64,000 bases of DNA from Halalkalibacter oceani (GCF_023715705.1 NZ_JAMBOS010000005.1:186001-250000); one strand, 5' to 3'; shown: positions 14,704 to 24,215, counted from the stretch's first letter. Numbers and translations are program-made. Notes: generated by a model from the letters alone, not told the origin.

Positions 14704-14716
14704 ATTTCGGTATGAT
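14688..14716 (+). promoter_or_regulatory. sigma-A promoter of clpP
   Basis: -35 TTGACC (14688-14693), 17-nt spacer, -10 TATGAT (14711-14716). Start site expected near 14723; AGGAGGAAAC follows 4 nt before the clpP ATG. Confidence 0.85.
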
Positions 14717-14764
14717 GTACATAGAAGTTGCACATGATGATCAAACATTAAGGAGGAAACAGTA

Positions 14765-15352
14765 ATGAACTTAATTCCAACAGTTATTGAACAGACAAAC
14801 CGCGGAGAGCGTGCTTATGACATCTATTCCCGCTTATTAAAAGATCGTATTATTATGCTCGGAAGTGGTATCGACGATAATGTCGCCAACTCGATTGTCG
14901 CCCAGCTCCTGTTCCTGCAGGCCGAGGACCCTGAAAAAGATATTTCGCTTTACATTAACAGCCCGGGCGGCTCAATCACAGCCGGTATGGCGATTTATGA
15001 CACGATGCAATACATTAAGCCGGATGTCTCTACCATTTGTATCGGAATGGCCGCATCAATGGGTGCCTTCCTGCTGGCAGCCGGTGAGAAAGGGAAACGC
15101 TTCGCCCTGCCAAACAGTGAAATTATGATTCACCAACCACTTGGCGGTACGCAAGGGCAAGCGTCTGATATTGAAATTCACGCCCGCCGAATCATCGAAA
15201 TGCGTGAAAAGCTCAACCAAATTCTTTCTGAACGTACAGGTCAACCGATTGATGTTATCGCCAAAGATACAGACCGCGATAACTTCATGATCGCTGCAAA
15301 AGCAAAAGAATACGGCTTGATCGACCAGGTTATCCCGGCAACAACAAAATAA
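14765..15352 (+). CDS. clpP: ATP-dependent Clp protease proteolytic subunit
   Basis: Serine protease that forms the tetradecameric chamber used with ClpX, ClpC or ClpE for protein quality control and regulated proteolysis. 195 residues. Catalytic triad Ser98 (GMAASMGAF), His123 (MIHQPLGG) and Asp172 (DTDRDNF) are all in place. It is one of the very few plus-strand genes of the window, divergent from rpoN, with CtsR control and its own terminator. AAGGAGGAAAC is a strong ribosome site. Confidence 0.98.
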   Translation: MNLIPTVIEQTNRGERAYDIYSRLLKDRIIMLGSGIDDNVANSIVAQLLFLQAEDPEKDISLYINSPGGSITAGMAIYDTMQYIKPDVSTICIGMAASMGAFLLAAGEKGKRFALPNSEIMIHQPLGGTQGQASDIEIHARRIIEMREKLNQILSERTGQPIDVIAKDTDRDNFMIAAKAKEYGLIDQVIPATTK

Positions 15353-15354
15353 AC

Positions 15355-15398
15355 AAAAAGGGAAGTTCCAAGTGCGGAACTTTCCTTTTTGTTTTATT
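15355..15398 (+). terminator. Terminator after clpP
   Basis: AAAAAGG-AAGTTCC pairs with GGAACTT-CCTTTTT around a short loop, followed by GTTTTATT. Directly after the clpP stop. Confidence 0.9.
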
Positions 15399-15441
15399 AG
15401 TCAGGGTTCGATTCTTCGGCCTCGCTTCCAGGAAAGCTTGC

Positions 15442-15824
15442 TTCAAAACCCTTGCGAAGACTTCTCTCGCTGATTGACGCTGATCTCAAAAGGAAAAGCA
15501 CCTTTTGAGTTTCCTTTTCCTCTTCTCCTGCCGACTCAAGGCTGGCAGCCGCTCCGTTCTTCGCTCAGCAAGCAGGAAACAAACCCGCTTTCCTGCTTGC
15601 TTCAAAACCCTTGCGAAGACTTCTCTCGCTGCTTGACGCTGATCTCAAAAGGAAAAGCACCTTTTGAGTTTCCTTTTCCTCTTCTCCTGCCGACTCAAGG
15701 CTGGCAGCCGCTCCGTTCTTCGCTCAGCAAGCAGGAAACAAACCCGCTTTCCTGCTTGCTTCAAAACCCTTGCGAAGACTGCTCTCGCTGCTTGACGTTG
15801 ATCTCAAAAGGAAAAGCACCTTTT
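15442..15824. repeat. 159-bp tandem repeat array, about 2.4 units
   Basis: Units begin at 15442, 15601 and 15760. The first two are identical at 158 of 159 positions; the third is cut after about 65 bases where it runs into the 3' end of the transporter gene. Each full unit contains two palindromes: CTCAAAAGG/CCTTTTGAG around AAAAGCA, and GCAAGCAGGAAA/TTTCCTGCTTGC. The period is a multiple of three, so an open frame of 153 codons results, but it starts with TTG, lacks a ribosome site and resembles no protein, so I do not call it a gene. A diverged inverted copy is at 36967-37055. Confidence 0.95.
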
Positions 15825-15835
15825 GAGATCAACGT
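15795..15835 (-). terminator. 17-bp perfect hairpin at the transporter stop codon
   Basis: ACGTTGATCTCAAAAGG (15795-15811) pairs perfectly with 15819-15835 around a 7-base loop; the stop codon of the transporter (15829-15831) lies inside the stem. No U-tract follows on the minus strand, so it may be an RNA-stabilising 3' end or a non-canonical terminator. Confidence 0.6.
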
Positions 15836-17508
15836 TGCAGTAGTTCGGCCGGGATTGTCGTTAGATCAATGCCCCAGACGAGTGGGACTAAAACATAGAC
15901 ACTGGCCACAATCAGAACGGAACCGACGAGATTGACGACGAAACCGGCCCGCGCCATCTCGATTATTTTCAGCTTCCCTGTTCCGAAAATGATTGCATTT
16001 GGCGGTGTACCGACCGGCAGCATAAACGCACAGTTGGCCGCCATCGCACAAGGTATCATCAGCGCGAATGGGTGGATATTTAAAGCAAGAGCCAACGCTG
16101 CCACGACAGGAAGAATCATCGTTGCCGTCGCGGTATTGGAGGTGATTTCCGTCATAAACATGATCAGCAATGTCGCCGCAGTAATAATGACGATCAAGTG
16201 CAGGCCATCAAGCACAGTCAGCTGCTCACCCATCCAATCTGATAATCCGGTTTCTCTGAAACCGGAGGCAATGGCGAGCCCCCCACCGAACAGAAGCAGC
16301 ACGCCCCACGGAATATCACGTGAATCTTTCCATGTTAAGAGACGTCCGCCGTTCAAGCGTGTCGGAATCGTAAAGAGCAGGACCGCAGCCAGGACAGCGA
16401 TCATCCCGTCTGAAAGACCCGGAATCACATAAATTCCGCCTTCCGACCAGAGAAAGCTGCGTGAAATCCACATAAAGGCCGCAAAAATAAAGACAGCGCT
16501 GACCATCTGTTCTTCATATTTTATCCTGCCAAGCTTTTGCCGCTCCTGCTGAATTAATTCTTTTCCGCCAGGCAGCTGAGTCAGAGTCACTTTAAAGGCG
16601 GACTTGCTTAAATAAAGCCAAGTGAAAATAAGCATCACGATGACAACCGGAACAGCAAATAACATCCATGTCGCAAAAGAAAGCGTTATCCCAAACAGCT
16701 GCTCTAATTGACCGGCAAGTATAATATTCGGCGGTGTACCGATTAACGTTCCCAGTCCGCCAATTGTACCGGCGTAGCCAATGCTGAAAATAAGCGATTT
16801 TTCAAATTTCGGCAGTTCTTTTTCATCCGGTTTCCCTTTCAGTACATCAGCGACTTGGGCTGTGATTGCCAGCCCCATCGGAATCATCATCATGACGGCG
16901 GCCGTGTTCGAAACCCACATCGACAAAAAGCCGGTCGCGACCATAAAGCCCAGCAGAATCCGTTGGGTACTCGTGCCGATAACAGCGATAATAAACAGCG
17001 CCATCCGCTTATGCAGATTCCATTTCTCCATCGCTGTAGCGATAAAGAAACCGCCAAGAAATAAGAAAATGATGTCATCTCCATAGGAAGATGCTACCGC
17101 ACTGCCCTCCATCGCCCCCATGATCGGCAATAAAATCAATGGCAGGAGCGACGTAGCCGGAATGGGAATCGCTTCCGTAATCCACCATGTTGCAATCCAA
17201 AGCGTAACAGCCAGTACAGCCTTTCCTTCAGGCGCCAACCCTTCCGGATGAAAAAACAGCATCGTTGCCAGAAACAAAGCAGGTCCGAGGATAAGACCGA
17301 TAAGCTGGGCCTGCGAATACGGACGCGCCGGCTTTTCCGAAGGGGGCCCCGGCTCCCGTCCGGCGACGGACTGATCCGCTCCCCCCTGGCCGTCAGCACT
17401 CGTTTTACTGCCCGCTTGTTTATGCAAAGCAAATATGTTTAACAGGTTTTTCGTACGTTGATGTTGCTTCCAGAGATTATTCCATGTTGACGTAAGCAAA
17501 TTGTTCAT
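15829..17508 (-). CDS. Sodium/dicarboxylate (DASS/SLC13) family transporter
   Basis: 559-residue membrane protein of the divalent anion:sodium symporter family, importing dicarboxylates such as succinate, malate or fumarate; exact substrate is inferred, not shown. After an unusual hydrophilic N-terminal extension of about 65 residues with Gly/Pro-rich sequence come about 11-12 transmembrane segments. Both substrate-binding SNT motifs are present: VSNTAAVMMMIPMG in the first half and TSNTATATMILP in the second. AAAGGGAGA precedes the ATG. It is the last gene after a CitA/DcuS-type sensor kinase and its response regulator, which probably control it; a perfect cre site lies directly upstream. 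Confidence 0.9.
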   Translation of the reverse strand: MNNLLTSTWNNLWKQHQRTKNLLNIFALHKQAGSKTSADGQGGADQSVAGREPGPPSEKPARPYSQAQLIGLILGPALFLATMLFFHPEGLAPEGKAVLAVTLWIATWWITEAIPIPATSLLPLILLPIMGAMEGSAVASSYGDDIIFLFLGGFFIATAMEKWNLHKRMALFIIAVIGTSTQRILLGFMVATGFLSMWVSNTAAVMMMIPMGLAITAQVADVLKGKPDEKELPKFEKSLIFSIGYAGTIGGLGTLIGTPPNIILAGQLEQLFGITLSFATWMLFAVPVVIVMLIFTWLYLSKSAFKVTLTQLPGGKELIQQERQKLGRIKYEEQMVSAVFIFAAFMWISRSFLWSEGGIYVIPGLSDGMIAVLAAVLLFTIPTRLNGGRLLTWKDSRDIPWGVLLLFGGGLAIASGFRETGLSDWMGEQLTVLDGLHLIVIITAATLLIMFMTEITSNTATATMILPVVAALALALNIHPFALMIPCAMAANCAFMLPVGTPPNAIIFGTGKLKIIEMARAGFVVNLVGSVLIVASVYVLVPLVWGIDLTTIPAELLQR

Positions 17509-17524
17509 TTTTATCTCCCTTTCA

Positions 17525-17538
17525 TGAAATCGCTTACA
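17525..17538 (-). promoter_or_regulatory. Perfect cre (CcpA) box upstream of the transporter
   Basis: TGTAAGCGATTTCA on the minus strand fits TGWNANCGNTNWCA at every position. It lies 17-30 nt before the ATG, just upstream of the ribosome site, so CcpA would act as a roadblock and repress dicarboxylate uptake when glucose is present. Confidence 0.85.
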
Positions 17539-17580
17539 GTCATTTTCTTAAATCTTACAACTTTTGTATAGTTTTTTTAA

Positions 17581-18291
17581 CTAAATGAAATCAGATTGTT
17601 CCAACGCTTTTTTTCCGCTTTCATGAAGGCGGTATTGCTGGAGCGGACGACCAAAGCTGTGGTAGACGAGATCCTTTTCGATCCAGTTCTGTTCCTCGAA
17701 ATAGCGTAAATATTTACGCAGCGACACATGGGACACGCCGACCATCTCGCTTAATTCCGACGCTGATTTCCAGCCCTCCTGCGACGCCATCGCCTCCATA
17801 ATCCGCACGCACGTTTCTTTCGTAATTCCTTTCGGAAGAATGTAGCTGCTCTTTGGCTGTGCCGGCTGGCGCGGATAAAAAAAGCGGTCGACCTCCTCCT
17901 GCTGAAAACGTGCTGATGGAAGAGCCATCTCATCCTTATAATGCAGCAGCGCTTCCTGAAAGCGCTCAAACGTAAATGGCTTGATTAAATAGTCGACGAC
18001 ACCATACCGATAGCCGGTTTGCACAGAGTGCTGATCATTTGCTGATGTGATCAGAATGACATCGACGTTCACATTGTGCGCCCTGATTTTTTTTAGAAGA
18101 TCGAGACCGTTTTGTTCATGAATGTAAATATCAAGCAACACCAGATCGACTTCCGGCTTCCTGACAAGAAGCTCGCCCTCTTCAATAGTCGAGGCGCTGC
18201 CAAGCCACATAAAGCCTTCAACCTTCTCGACATATTTGCGGTGAAATTTAGCAACAAGCGGATCATCTTCAACCGCTACAATGTTAATCAT
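17581..18291 (-). CDS. CitB/DcuR/DctR-family response regulator
   Basis: About 236 residues from the ATG at 18291, which has AGGGG nine nt upstream (another ATG nine bases earlier has no spacing for a ribosome site). Receiver domain starts INIVAVEDDPLVAKFH, phospho-acceptor Asp in VDLVLLDIYI (Asp54), conserved Lys in YLIKPF. The C-terminal half has a helix-turn-helix SASELSEMVGVSHVSLRKYLRYFEE. Its start overlaps the kinase gene's end. With the kinase it should sense an external di- or tricarboxylate and switch on the transporter gene 72 nt downstream. Confidence 0.92.
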   Translation of the reverse strand: MINIVAVEDDPLVAKFHRKYVEKVEGFMWLGSASTIEEGELLVRKPEVDLVLLDIYIHEQNGLDLLKKIRAHNVNVDVILITSANDQHSVQTGYRYGVVDYLIKPFTFERFQEALLHYKDEMALPSARFQQEEVDRFFYPRQPAQPKSSYILPKGITKETCVRIMEAMASQEGWKSASELSEMVGVSHVSLRKYLRYFEEQNWIEKDLVYHSFGRPLQQYRLHESGKKALEQSDFI

Positions 18292-19900
18292 GCTGCTCAT
18301 CCCCTGTTTTGTTTTTATATGCCGTTACCGGCATGCTGACGCGAATGATCGTTCCCACTCCTGGCTCCGATGCGACATGGAAACTCCCATCCGCTGCTTC
18401 GATCGCCTTGGTCATAATCGACATTCCGTACCCTCTGTTTATTCCCTTCGTGGAAACTCCTTTTTCCAGCAGGAAGGGCAAGCTCTCCTGTGGAAAACCA
18501 CGGCCGTTGTCACGAAGCTGATAAACGAGCTCCCCGTTTTCAACCTCGAACGTCAATTCTACTTGCTTATTCGTCTGGCCAACCATCGCTTCAACCGCGT
18601 TTTCAAGGCTGTTACCAATAATCGTAATCCAGCGGTCGACCATCACCGGGTCATCGAGTGACGGCCACTTCCTGGTCCCGCGCAGCTCAATTGTGATCTT
18701 CGAATGCTCCAGCCTCTCAATTTGGGTCAGGACAAAACCGGCAATCGCCACATCATCAATATGGGCCGAGATCCGTCCTGTTTCCTTCTGATAGTTTTGC
18801 GAAAGATGTTCCACATAGTCTTTCAACTCGTCATATGACTCCGTATAAACCATCGCGCCAATAATATGTAGTTTATTCATAAATTCATGTGTCTGCATTC
18901 TCAGCGTATGCGCATAGGATTCTACTCCGGAAAGCTTTTTCATCACCGCATCAAGCTCGTTGCGATCCCGGAAAGTAACCAGCGCGCCGACGCACTCCTC
19001 GTCGACAATCACCGGCACAGAGCTTGTCATCATCTCAAGCTGCCCGAGTTGCACGACCTGATCATAGACGGCTTCCTTGTTCGTAATTTGTGTATCTAGC
19101 GTCAGATCAGGCCAGACCCGGCTGATCGGTTCTCCCTCCAGGCTCCCGTGATAGCCCGCCGTTCGCAATAATCGTTCGGCTGCCCGGTTTGTGATGATGA
19201 TGGTCTGATCGGCATTAACCGCCACGATTCCTTCTCCGACGCTTTCCAGCATCGCCACTCGCTCCTGCATCATCTTGGCAATCTCCCGCGGCTCAAGATT
19301 GAATAAAGTCTGCTTCAGCCTGCTTGCCAGCACATATGAGCCGAGCAGCCCGAGCATTAAACTGATCGCCGTTCCGAAAAAAGTGCTGCGGATGCTTTCC
19401 CATACAGCCCCTTCAATGAATTCAGTTGAAATACCGACCGAAACGGCGCCGATTTGCCGACCTTGATGAAACACCGGCTCAAATGCCCGCATCGACGGTC
19501 CGAGCGTGCCAACCGCCTCCGAAGTATAGGTTTTTCCTTCCAGTACATCAGCGACATCCCCACCGACAAAGTGCTGTCCGATCCGCTCTTCCACCGGATG
19601 CGTTAAGCGGATTCCTTCCATATCAACGATGACGATATATTGCAGCTGATGACTTTCGCGGATGCTTTTTGCCAGCGCCCGCAGCTCCTCACTCGCTTTA
19701 CCAGCCTCCAGCGCTTCAGCGACGAGCGGCATTCTCGCAAAGTGACTCGCACTTAGGCTTGCTTTGCTGGCAAGTGCCTCCTTGGTCTGCACCGCCTGTC
19801 CATAGCCGATCACCAGCCCCATCACAAGCAGCGTCAGGCAAATTAAGCCACTGGAAAATAACATCATCTGATAGGTTAGCGGAAGACTTCTTTTTCTCAT
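18284..19900 (-). CDS. CitA/DcuS/DctS-family sensor histidine kinase
   Basis: 538 residues. Transmembrane helices at about 11-33 and 172-194 bracket an extracellular sensor (single Cache/PDC-like fold, with VIVDMEGIRLTHPVEERIG and FEPVFHQGRQIGAVSVGIST typical of carboxylate sensors). A cytoplasmic PAS domain spans about 210-320, the SpoOB-like phospho-acceptor region has His338 in RMQTHEFMNKLHII, and the ATPase has N box IIGNSLENAVEA and G boxes DNGRGFPQE and NRGYGMSI. The ligand is most likely a C4-dicarboxylate or citrate, judged from family and from the neighbouring transporter. Confidence 0.93.
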   Translation of the reverse strand: MRKRSLPLTYQMMLFSSGLICLTLLVMGLVIGYGQAVQTKEALASKASLSASHFARMPLVAEALEAGKASEELRALAKSIRESHQLQYIVIVDMEGIRLTHPVEERIGQHFVGGDVADVLEGKTYTSEAVGTLGPSMRAFEPVFHQGRQIGAVSVGISTEFIEGAVWESIRSTFFGTAISLMLGLLGSYVLASRLKQTLFNLEPREIAKMMQERVAMLESVGEGIVAVNADQTIIITNRAAERLLRTAGYHGSLEGEPISRVWPDLTLDTQITNKEAVYDQVVQLGQLEMMTSSVPVIVDEECVGALVTFRDRNELDAVMKKLSGVESYAHTLRMQTHEFMNKLHIIGAMVYTESYDELKDYVEHLSQNYQKETGRISAHIDDVAIAGFVLTQIERLEHSKITIELRGTRKWPSLDDPVMVDRWITIIGNSLENAVEAMVGQTNKQVELTFEVENGELVYQLRDNGRGFPQESLPFLLEKGVSTKGINRGYGMSIMTKAIEAADGSFHVASEPGVGTIIRVSMPVTAYKNKTGDEQHD

Positions 19901-19998
19901 AAGCTGCCCTCTCCTCGTTCAACATTCTTCAACCTTTTAAAAATACCATAATTTTGCATGAAGAAAAACGACGAAGAATGCGGGCGAGCACAGTCCTG

Positions 19999-20427
19999 CT
20001 AGTTGATGATTCTCCGCAGCCTGACGAGGACAAAGTCCGCGCCTGACTGACAGCCGCTCAACAGATAGAAATCTTCCTCCTTCTCGCGCTCTTCTACGAT
20101 GATTTCCTTACAGCTCATTGCTGTTTTTACCGGCCCGGAGCCTCTGTATTGATCCTGAGAACGATCGATTTCAACCTTTATTTTCTCTCCATCAAAATCT
20201 AAGTCATATAACAGGGGGTCCCCTTCATTTGTATCTTCAACAACCCGCACCTGGTCAGGCGTCTTCTCCTCGACATTTGCTAAAAAAGCGTGCAAGATAG
20301 CCATATTATAGACATCTCCGTGCACATTCATCACATCGCCATTCGCGATCCCCTGTTCAAAATCATAGGAACAAGCGGCCAACGCGAGGATCGCAAGTAA
20401 AAGCCCTGTATACAAAAAACGGTTCAT
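19999..20427 (-). CDS. DUF4362-like lipoprotein
   Basis: 142 residues with a lipoprotein signal peptide: MNRFLYTGLLLAILALAACSYD, lipobox LAAC at about 16-19, so membrane-anchored on the outside. The mature part has NGDVMNVHGDVYNM, DQVRVVEDTNEGDPLLYDLDFDGEKI and a Cys-containing MSCKEI and LLSGCQ pair that may form a disulfide; this pattern resembles DUF4362 proteins of Bacillus, which have no known function. It stands alone between the sensor kinase and crh. Confidence 0.75.
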   Translation of the reverse strand: MNRFLYTGLLLAILALAACSYDFEQGIANGDVMNVHGDVYNMAILHAFLANVEEKTPDQVRVVEDTNEGDPLLYDLDFDGEKIKVEIDRSQDQYRGSGPVKTAMSCKEIIVEEREKEEDFYLLSGCQSGADFVLVRLRRIIN

Positions 20428-20502
20428 CCTCTCACCTCTTGAATAGGACGGTTATCTCCGCCTGAAGGTTGCTCGATTTATACAAGTATTCGATCATCGG
20501 TA

Positions 20503-20550
20503 TAATAAAAGGAACCGGGCAAAAGGTTCTTTTACCTTTTGCCCGGTTCC
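20503..20550 (-). terminator. Terminator after crh
   Basis: Perfect stem GGAACCGGGCAAAAGG (20511-20526) with its complement to 20550, followed on the minus strand by TTTTATTAT. Closes the nudix-rapZ-yvcK-whiA-crh operon. Confidence 0.93.
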
Positions 20551-20566
20551 AAAGCCATGACATTTT

Positions 20567-20821
20567 TTATTCGGACTCGATGAAAGCAACCAGCGCTTCC
20601 AGCGCTTCCTCTTCGTCTCGTCCTTCCGTCACAAGCGTAATTTTCGCTCCGTGGCCGACGGCAAGGCTCATGAGACCCATAATACTTTTCGCGTTGACTT
20701 TCTTACTGTCTCTCTCAATGTAAACATCTGAGTTAAAGCGGTTGGCTTCCTGTACGAATAATGCAGCCGGTCTTGCCTGCAATCCTGTTTTTTTCTTAAC
20801 AACTACCTCTTTTTTCACCAT
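20567..20821 (-). CDS. crh: Catabolite repression HPr-like protein Crh
   Basis: 84-residue paralogue of HPr. The PTS histidine is replaced by glutamine (Gln15 in KTGLQARPAA), so it cannot phosphorylate sugars, whereas the HprK target Ser46 (NAKSIMGLMSL) is kept. P-Ser-Crh acts as CcpA co-effector; Crh also binds methylglyoxal synthase in B. subtilis. Start taken at 20821, where AAGGAGGAATAC precedes the ATG. It ends the whiA operon; its kinase HprK is encoded at 41.1-42.0 kb. Confidence 0.96.
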   Translation of the reverse strand: MVKKEVVVKKKTGLQARPAALFVQEANRFNSDVYIERDSKKVNAKSIMGLMSLAVGHGAKITLVTEGRDEEEALEALVAFIESE

Positions 20822-20849
20822 AATTGTATTCCTCCTTAGCTTAATAAGT

Positions 20850-21806
20850 TTATTTTTTTGCTGTAAACGGTTGCCCATTGCGAAGCTTATCGGCAATTTC
20901 ATCGATTTTGCGCAGCCGGTGATTGACGCCCGACTTGCTCACCTTCCCGCTTTCGACCATTTCACCGAGCTCCTTAAGCGTTACATCCTGATGCGCCACG
21001 CGAAGCTCAGCAATCTCCCTCAGCTTCGGCGGAAGCTGATTCAGACCGATTTCCCGTTCGAGAAAACGGATATTCTCAACCTGACGCAGCGCTGCTCCGA
21101 CCGTTTTGTTCAGATTAGCGGTTTCACAATTGACCAGTCGATTGACTGAGTTTCGCATATCCTTCATAATCCGGACATCCTCAAAATACAGCAACGCTTG
21201 ATGGGCTCCTATAATACTGAGAAACTCAGTAATTTTTTCACTCTCTTTTATATACGTGATGAACCCCTTTTTACGTTCCAACGTTTTGGCATTTAATTGA
21301 TATTCGTTCATTAATTCACATAATGATTGATTATGCTCGCCATAGAGAGAAAAGATCTCCAGATGGTAAGAGGACGTTTCCGGATGATTAATAGATCCAC
21401 CTGCCAGAAAAGCTCCCCGTAAATAAGCGCGCTTGCAGCAGGGGGACTTCGTGATTTCCTTTGAAATCGTCCGGACAATGACGAATCCTTCCTCTAAAAT
21501 GCCCAAGTCTTCCAAGAGCATTTTCGCTTCATGCTTCATTCGCACAAGATAGACATTATTTTTTTTCAATCTCATTTTCTTCCGAACAAGCAGCTCGACA
21601 AAGATTTTAGCATATAATCTTTTGATCAAGACATAAATCCGTCTGGCGATCGCGGCATTTTCCGTTGTGACATCTAAGACGAGCTTCTTTTGATTAAAGG
21701 AAAGCGACCCGTTCATCCGAATGAGTGCGGCCAGCTCCGCTTTTGCACAACAATCCTCTTGTTCAAGCTGCGTTAATTCTTTTTTTGTCGTCGCGGCAAA
21801 AGACAC
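20850..21806 (-). CDS. whiA: WhiA DNA-binding protein
   Basis: 318 residues starting at a GTG (21806) with AGGAGT 7 nt upstream, giving the expected [11 protein letters not shown] start. N-terminal LAGLIDADG homing-endonuclease-like fold without catalytic acidic pairs ([16 protein letters not shown]) and a C-terminal HTH ([26 protein letters not shown]). In B. subtilis it affects chromosome segregation and cell division rather than sporulation. It lies between yvcK and crh as usual. Confidence 0.96.
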   Translation of the reverse strand: MSFAATTKKELTQLEQEDCCAKAELAALIRMNGSLSFNQKKLVLDVTTENAAIARRIYVLIKRLYAKIFVELLVRKKMRLKKNNVYLVRMKHEAKMLLEDLGILEEGFVIVRTISKEITKSPCCKRAYLRGAFLAGGSINHPETSSYHLEIFSLYGEHNQSLCELMNEYQLNAKTLERKKGFITYIKESEKITEFLSIIGAHQALLYFEDVRIMKDMRNSVNRLVNCETANLNKTVGAALRQVENIRFLEREIGLNQLPPKLREIAELRVAHQDVTLKELGEMVESGKVSKSGVNHRLRKIDEIADKLRNGQPFTAKK

Positions 21807-21878
21807 GGTACTCACTCCTTTCGGCCGAGGGCGGCAGTTTTTCTACCTTCCGAGCAGCCAACCTCTTAATTCGTACTT

Positions 21879-22823
21879 CTATGAAAGACTTAGCAGGGCG
21901 TGGGATACTTTCACGGCATCGTGGCGCAGCATATGATGCCATTCCAGGACAAACCGGTCTGCTATAATTTCGACACCCATATGGCGTAACCGGTTCTGAT
22001 CAACGACAACCTGGCTCGCGCCCTCCTCCGCATATCTTACCTGCAAAGCGGACGAAACCGGTGAGCTGTGGACCAGAATGTCTTCAACAAGCCCCTCTCC
22101 ACAATGATCGACAATCGCCTGCAAATGGTCGGCAGCGGAATAACCGTCCGTTTCACCTTCCTGAGTCATCACATTGCATATATACACTTTTCTTGCTTTC
22201 GCCTTTCGAATCGTCTCGGCAATACCCGGAACGAGTAAATTTGGCAGGACGCTTGTATATAAGCTGCCTGGTCCGAGAACAATTAAATCTGCTTCCTCAA
22301 TCGCCTGGATGCTCTCCTGCAACGGCTCAACTTCCTCCGGTGTCAGAAACACCCGTTTGATTTTCTTGTGAACCCGCGGAATTTGCGACTCACCGGTGAC
22401 GATGCTGCCATCCTCCATCTCAGCATGAAGGACAATACTGCGATTGGCCGCCGGGTAGACTTTCCCCCTGACGTTCAGCACCTTTGATAGCTCTGATATC
22501 CCCCGTGCGAAATCACCTGTAATCGAGGTCATCCCAGCCAACAGTAAATTCCCAAGAGAATGGCCGGATAAGCCGTTCCCGTTTTCAAACCGGTGCTGAA
22601 AAAGCTGCTCCACTAAAGGCTCAACCTCAGCTAATGCGACGAGAACGTTGCGTACATCCCCCGGTGGCGGAATATCCAATTCCTTACGAAGCCTGCCTGA
22701 GCTTCCGCCATCATCGGCGACTGTGACAATCGCCGTAATCGAAACAGGAAATGTTTTCAATCCTCTCAGCAACACGGACAGACCCGTTCCTCCCCCAATG
22801 ACAACAATATTCTTTTTTTTCAC
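21879..22823 (-). CDS. yvcK: Gluconeogenesis/cell-wall factor YvcK (GlmR)
   Basis: 314 residues of the CofD-like family, with [13 protein letters not shown] at the N-terminus, [13 protein letters not shown], and [21 protein letters not shown] split into two conserved stretches. In B. subtilis YvcK/GlmR binds UDP-GlcNAc and stimulates GlmS so that carbon is directed to peptidoglycan during growth on gluconeogenic substrates. It overlaps rapZ by 4 nt, so the two are translationally coupled. This fits the cluster's link to carbon status. Confidence 0.95.
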   Translation of the reverse strand: MKKKNIVVIGGGTGLSVLLRGLKTFPVSITAIVTVADDGGSSGRLRKELDIPPPGDVRNVLVALAEVEPLVEQLFQHRFENGNGLSGHSLGNLLLAGMTSITGDFARGISELSKVLNVRGKVYPAANRSIVLHAEMEDGSIVTGESQIPRVHKKIKRVFLTPEEVEPLQESIQAIEEADLIVLGPGSLYTSVLPNLLVPGIAETIRKAKARKVYICNVMTQEGETDGYSAADHLQAIVDHCGEGLVEDILVHSSPVSSALQVRYAEEGASQVVVDQNRLRHMGVEIIADRFVLEWHHMLRHDAVKVSHALLSLS

Positions 22824-23716
22824 GTAATCCTTTCCTTCCCTTTGTCAATATCCCGATGACTGACATGGAGCATATATTCTTCAGAGAAGGCTTTACCGAA
22901 ATACTCCGCAAGTGTCACCGAGCGATGCTTGCCGCCAGTGCAACCAATTCCTATGACGACCTGGCTCTTCCCTTCCCGTTTATACTGCGGGAGCATAAAC
23001 GAAAGAAGATCGGTCAGTTTTTCAACGAATGTTTGCGTTTCCGACCACTTCATCACATAGGAGGAAACCTCTTCCTCCAGCCCTGTTTTCGGCCGCATAT
23101 GATCGATATAATGCGGGTTGGGCAAAAAACGAACATCGAAGACGAGATCAGCGTCTATCGGAATCCCGTATTTAAACCCAAAGGACATAATGTTTACCGA
23201 AAAAGGATGACGCTCGGTTGAACAAAAACGCTGAATAATGCGCTCACGCAATTGAATCGGCTTCAAATCAGTCGTATCAATAATCTGCTGACTGCGCCCT
23301 TTCAATTCCTCGAGCATTTCCCGCTCAAGTTGAATCCCTTCAAGCGGAAGGCCGTTCGGAGCGAGTGGATGAGAGCGTCTCGTTTCCTTGTAACGTTGGA
23401 CGAGCTTTGCATCCTTCGCGTCCAAATAGACAATCTGCACCTTCAAATTCATATCAGGCGGTTGCGTAATCGAATCAATCGCTTCAAAAAGATGGTCGAA
23501 AAACTTTCTGCCGCGTAAATCAATGACGAGAGCGACTTTATTCATTTTTCCATTTGAGCCGTCAATCAGTTCGACGAATTTTGGAATAAGCGCCGGGGGC
23601 AAATTATCGACACAGAAATAGCCAAGATCCTCAAAACTTTGCATCGCAACAGTCTTTCCGGCCCCTGACATGCCTGTAATAATGACAATTTGGATTTCTT
23701 CCTTTTCCGCTTTCAT
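22820..23716 (-). CDS. rapZ: RNase adapter RapZ family / YvcJ nucleotide-binding protein
   Basis: 298 residues with N-terminal Walker A GMSGAGKT and the conserved C-terminal [16 protein letters not shown]-hydrolysing protein known as YvcJ in B. subtilis, where it influences competence; the E. coli homologue RapZ controls GlmZ small RNA and GlmS. Start chosen at 23716 with GGGGGGAG upstream. Second gene of the operon, between the nudix gene and yvcK. Confidence 0.95.
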   Translation of the reverse strand: MKAEKEEIQIVIITGMSGAGKTVAMQSFEDLGYFCVDNLPPALIPKFVELIDGSNGKMNKVALVIDLRGRKFFDHLFEAIDSITQPPDMNLKVQIVYLDAKDAKLVQRYKETRRSHPLAPNGLPLEGIQLEREMLEELKGRSQQIIDTTDLKPIQLRERIIQRFCSTERHPFSVNIMSFGFKYGIPIDADLVFDVRFLPNPHYIDHMRPKTGLEEEVSSYVMKWSETQTFVEKLTDLLSFMLPQYKREGKSQVVIGIGCTGGKHRSVTLAEYFGKAFSEEYMLHVSHRDIDKGKERIT

Positions 23717-23741
23717 CGTTTGCTCCCCCCTCATCCCTGTT

Positions 23742-24215
23742 TTATGTATATTCAGGCTCTAAGCGATAAGATAGTAAATCAAAATCCTTCGTATAATAGA
23801 ACGTGCCAAACATCATCCCTTTTTCCTTTAAAATATGATGAAAGATATGCTTATCTCCTTCGGCCATCGGCAGATTGCCTACTTCACCGATTTCCTTCCA
23901 GGCAAGCTTTCCTTCAGGAGATGTTGCAAGGAGTTCACCGGAATAATCGGTGGCCTGAAAGGTAAACATCATCCATTCCTCAACAGGCTTGTCATTTTCC
24001 ATGATGATCATCGTCAGCACAGCCCGCAATTGGCAATCCTTCAGCGAAACACCGGTTTCCTCGCGAAACTCGCGCTCTGCGGCTTCCTTTATTGATTCTC
24101 CCTGTTCCATTTTCCCGCCTGGAGCGACCCACCAGCCACGCCGCGGCTTTTGTAATAACAGAGCTTTATTACCTGATGTCAAGATACAGTTTGCTACTCG
24201 TTGCAATCCATTCAC
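23742..24215 (-). CDS. yvcI: Nudix hydrolase YvcI
   Basis: 157 residues beginning at GTG (24215), with AGGAG 7 nt upstream; the longer open frame begins upstream of the predicted transcription start. Nudix box from [16 protein letters not shown] to REFREETGV, starting near residue 38. Homologous to the 158-residue B. subtilis YvcI, thought to act on a nucleoside diphosphate derivative or on capped RNA 5' ends. First gene of the rapZ-yvcK-whiA-crh operon. Confidence 0.9.
   Translation of the reverse strand: MNGLQRVANCILTSGNKALLLQKPRRGWWVAPGGKMEQGESIKEAAEREFREETGVSLKDCQLRAVLTMIIMENDKPVEEWMMFTFQATDYSGELLATSPEGKLAWKEIGEVGNLPMAEGDKHIFHHILKEKGMMFGTFYYTKDFDLLSYRLEPEYT

Noticed and set aside
14662-14764. 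TTG-started small frame ending at clpP start
   Set aside because: The upstream AAAGGAGGG is too far away and the frame covers the CtsR operator and promoter, which explain the region better.
15474-15935. 153-codon plus-strand open frame with internal 53-residue repeats
   Set aside because: It exists because the repeat period is divisible by three. It starts with TTG, has no ribosome site, runs antisense into the transporter gene and looks like no protein.
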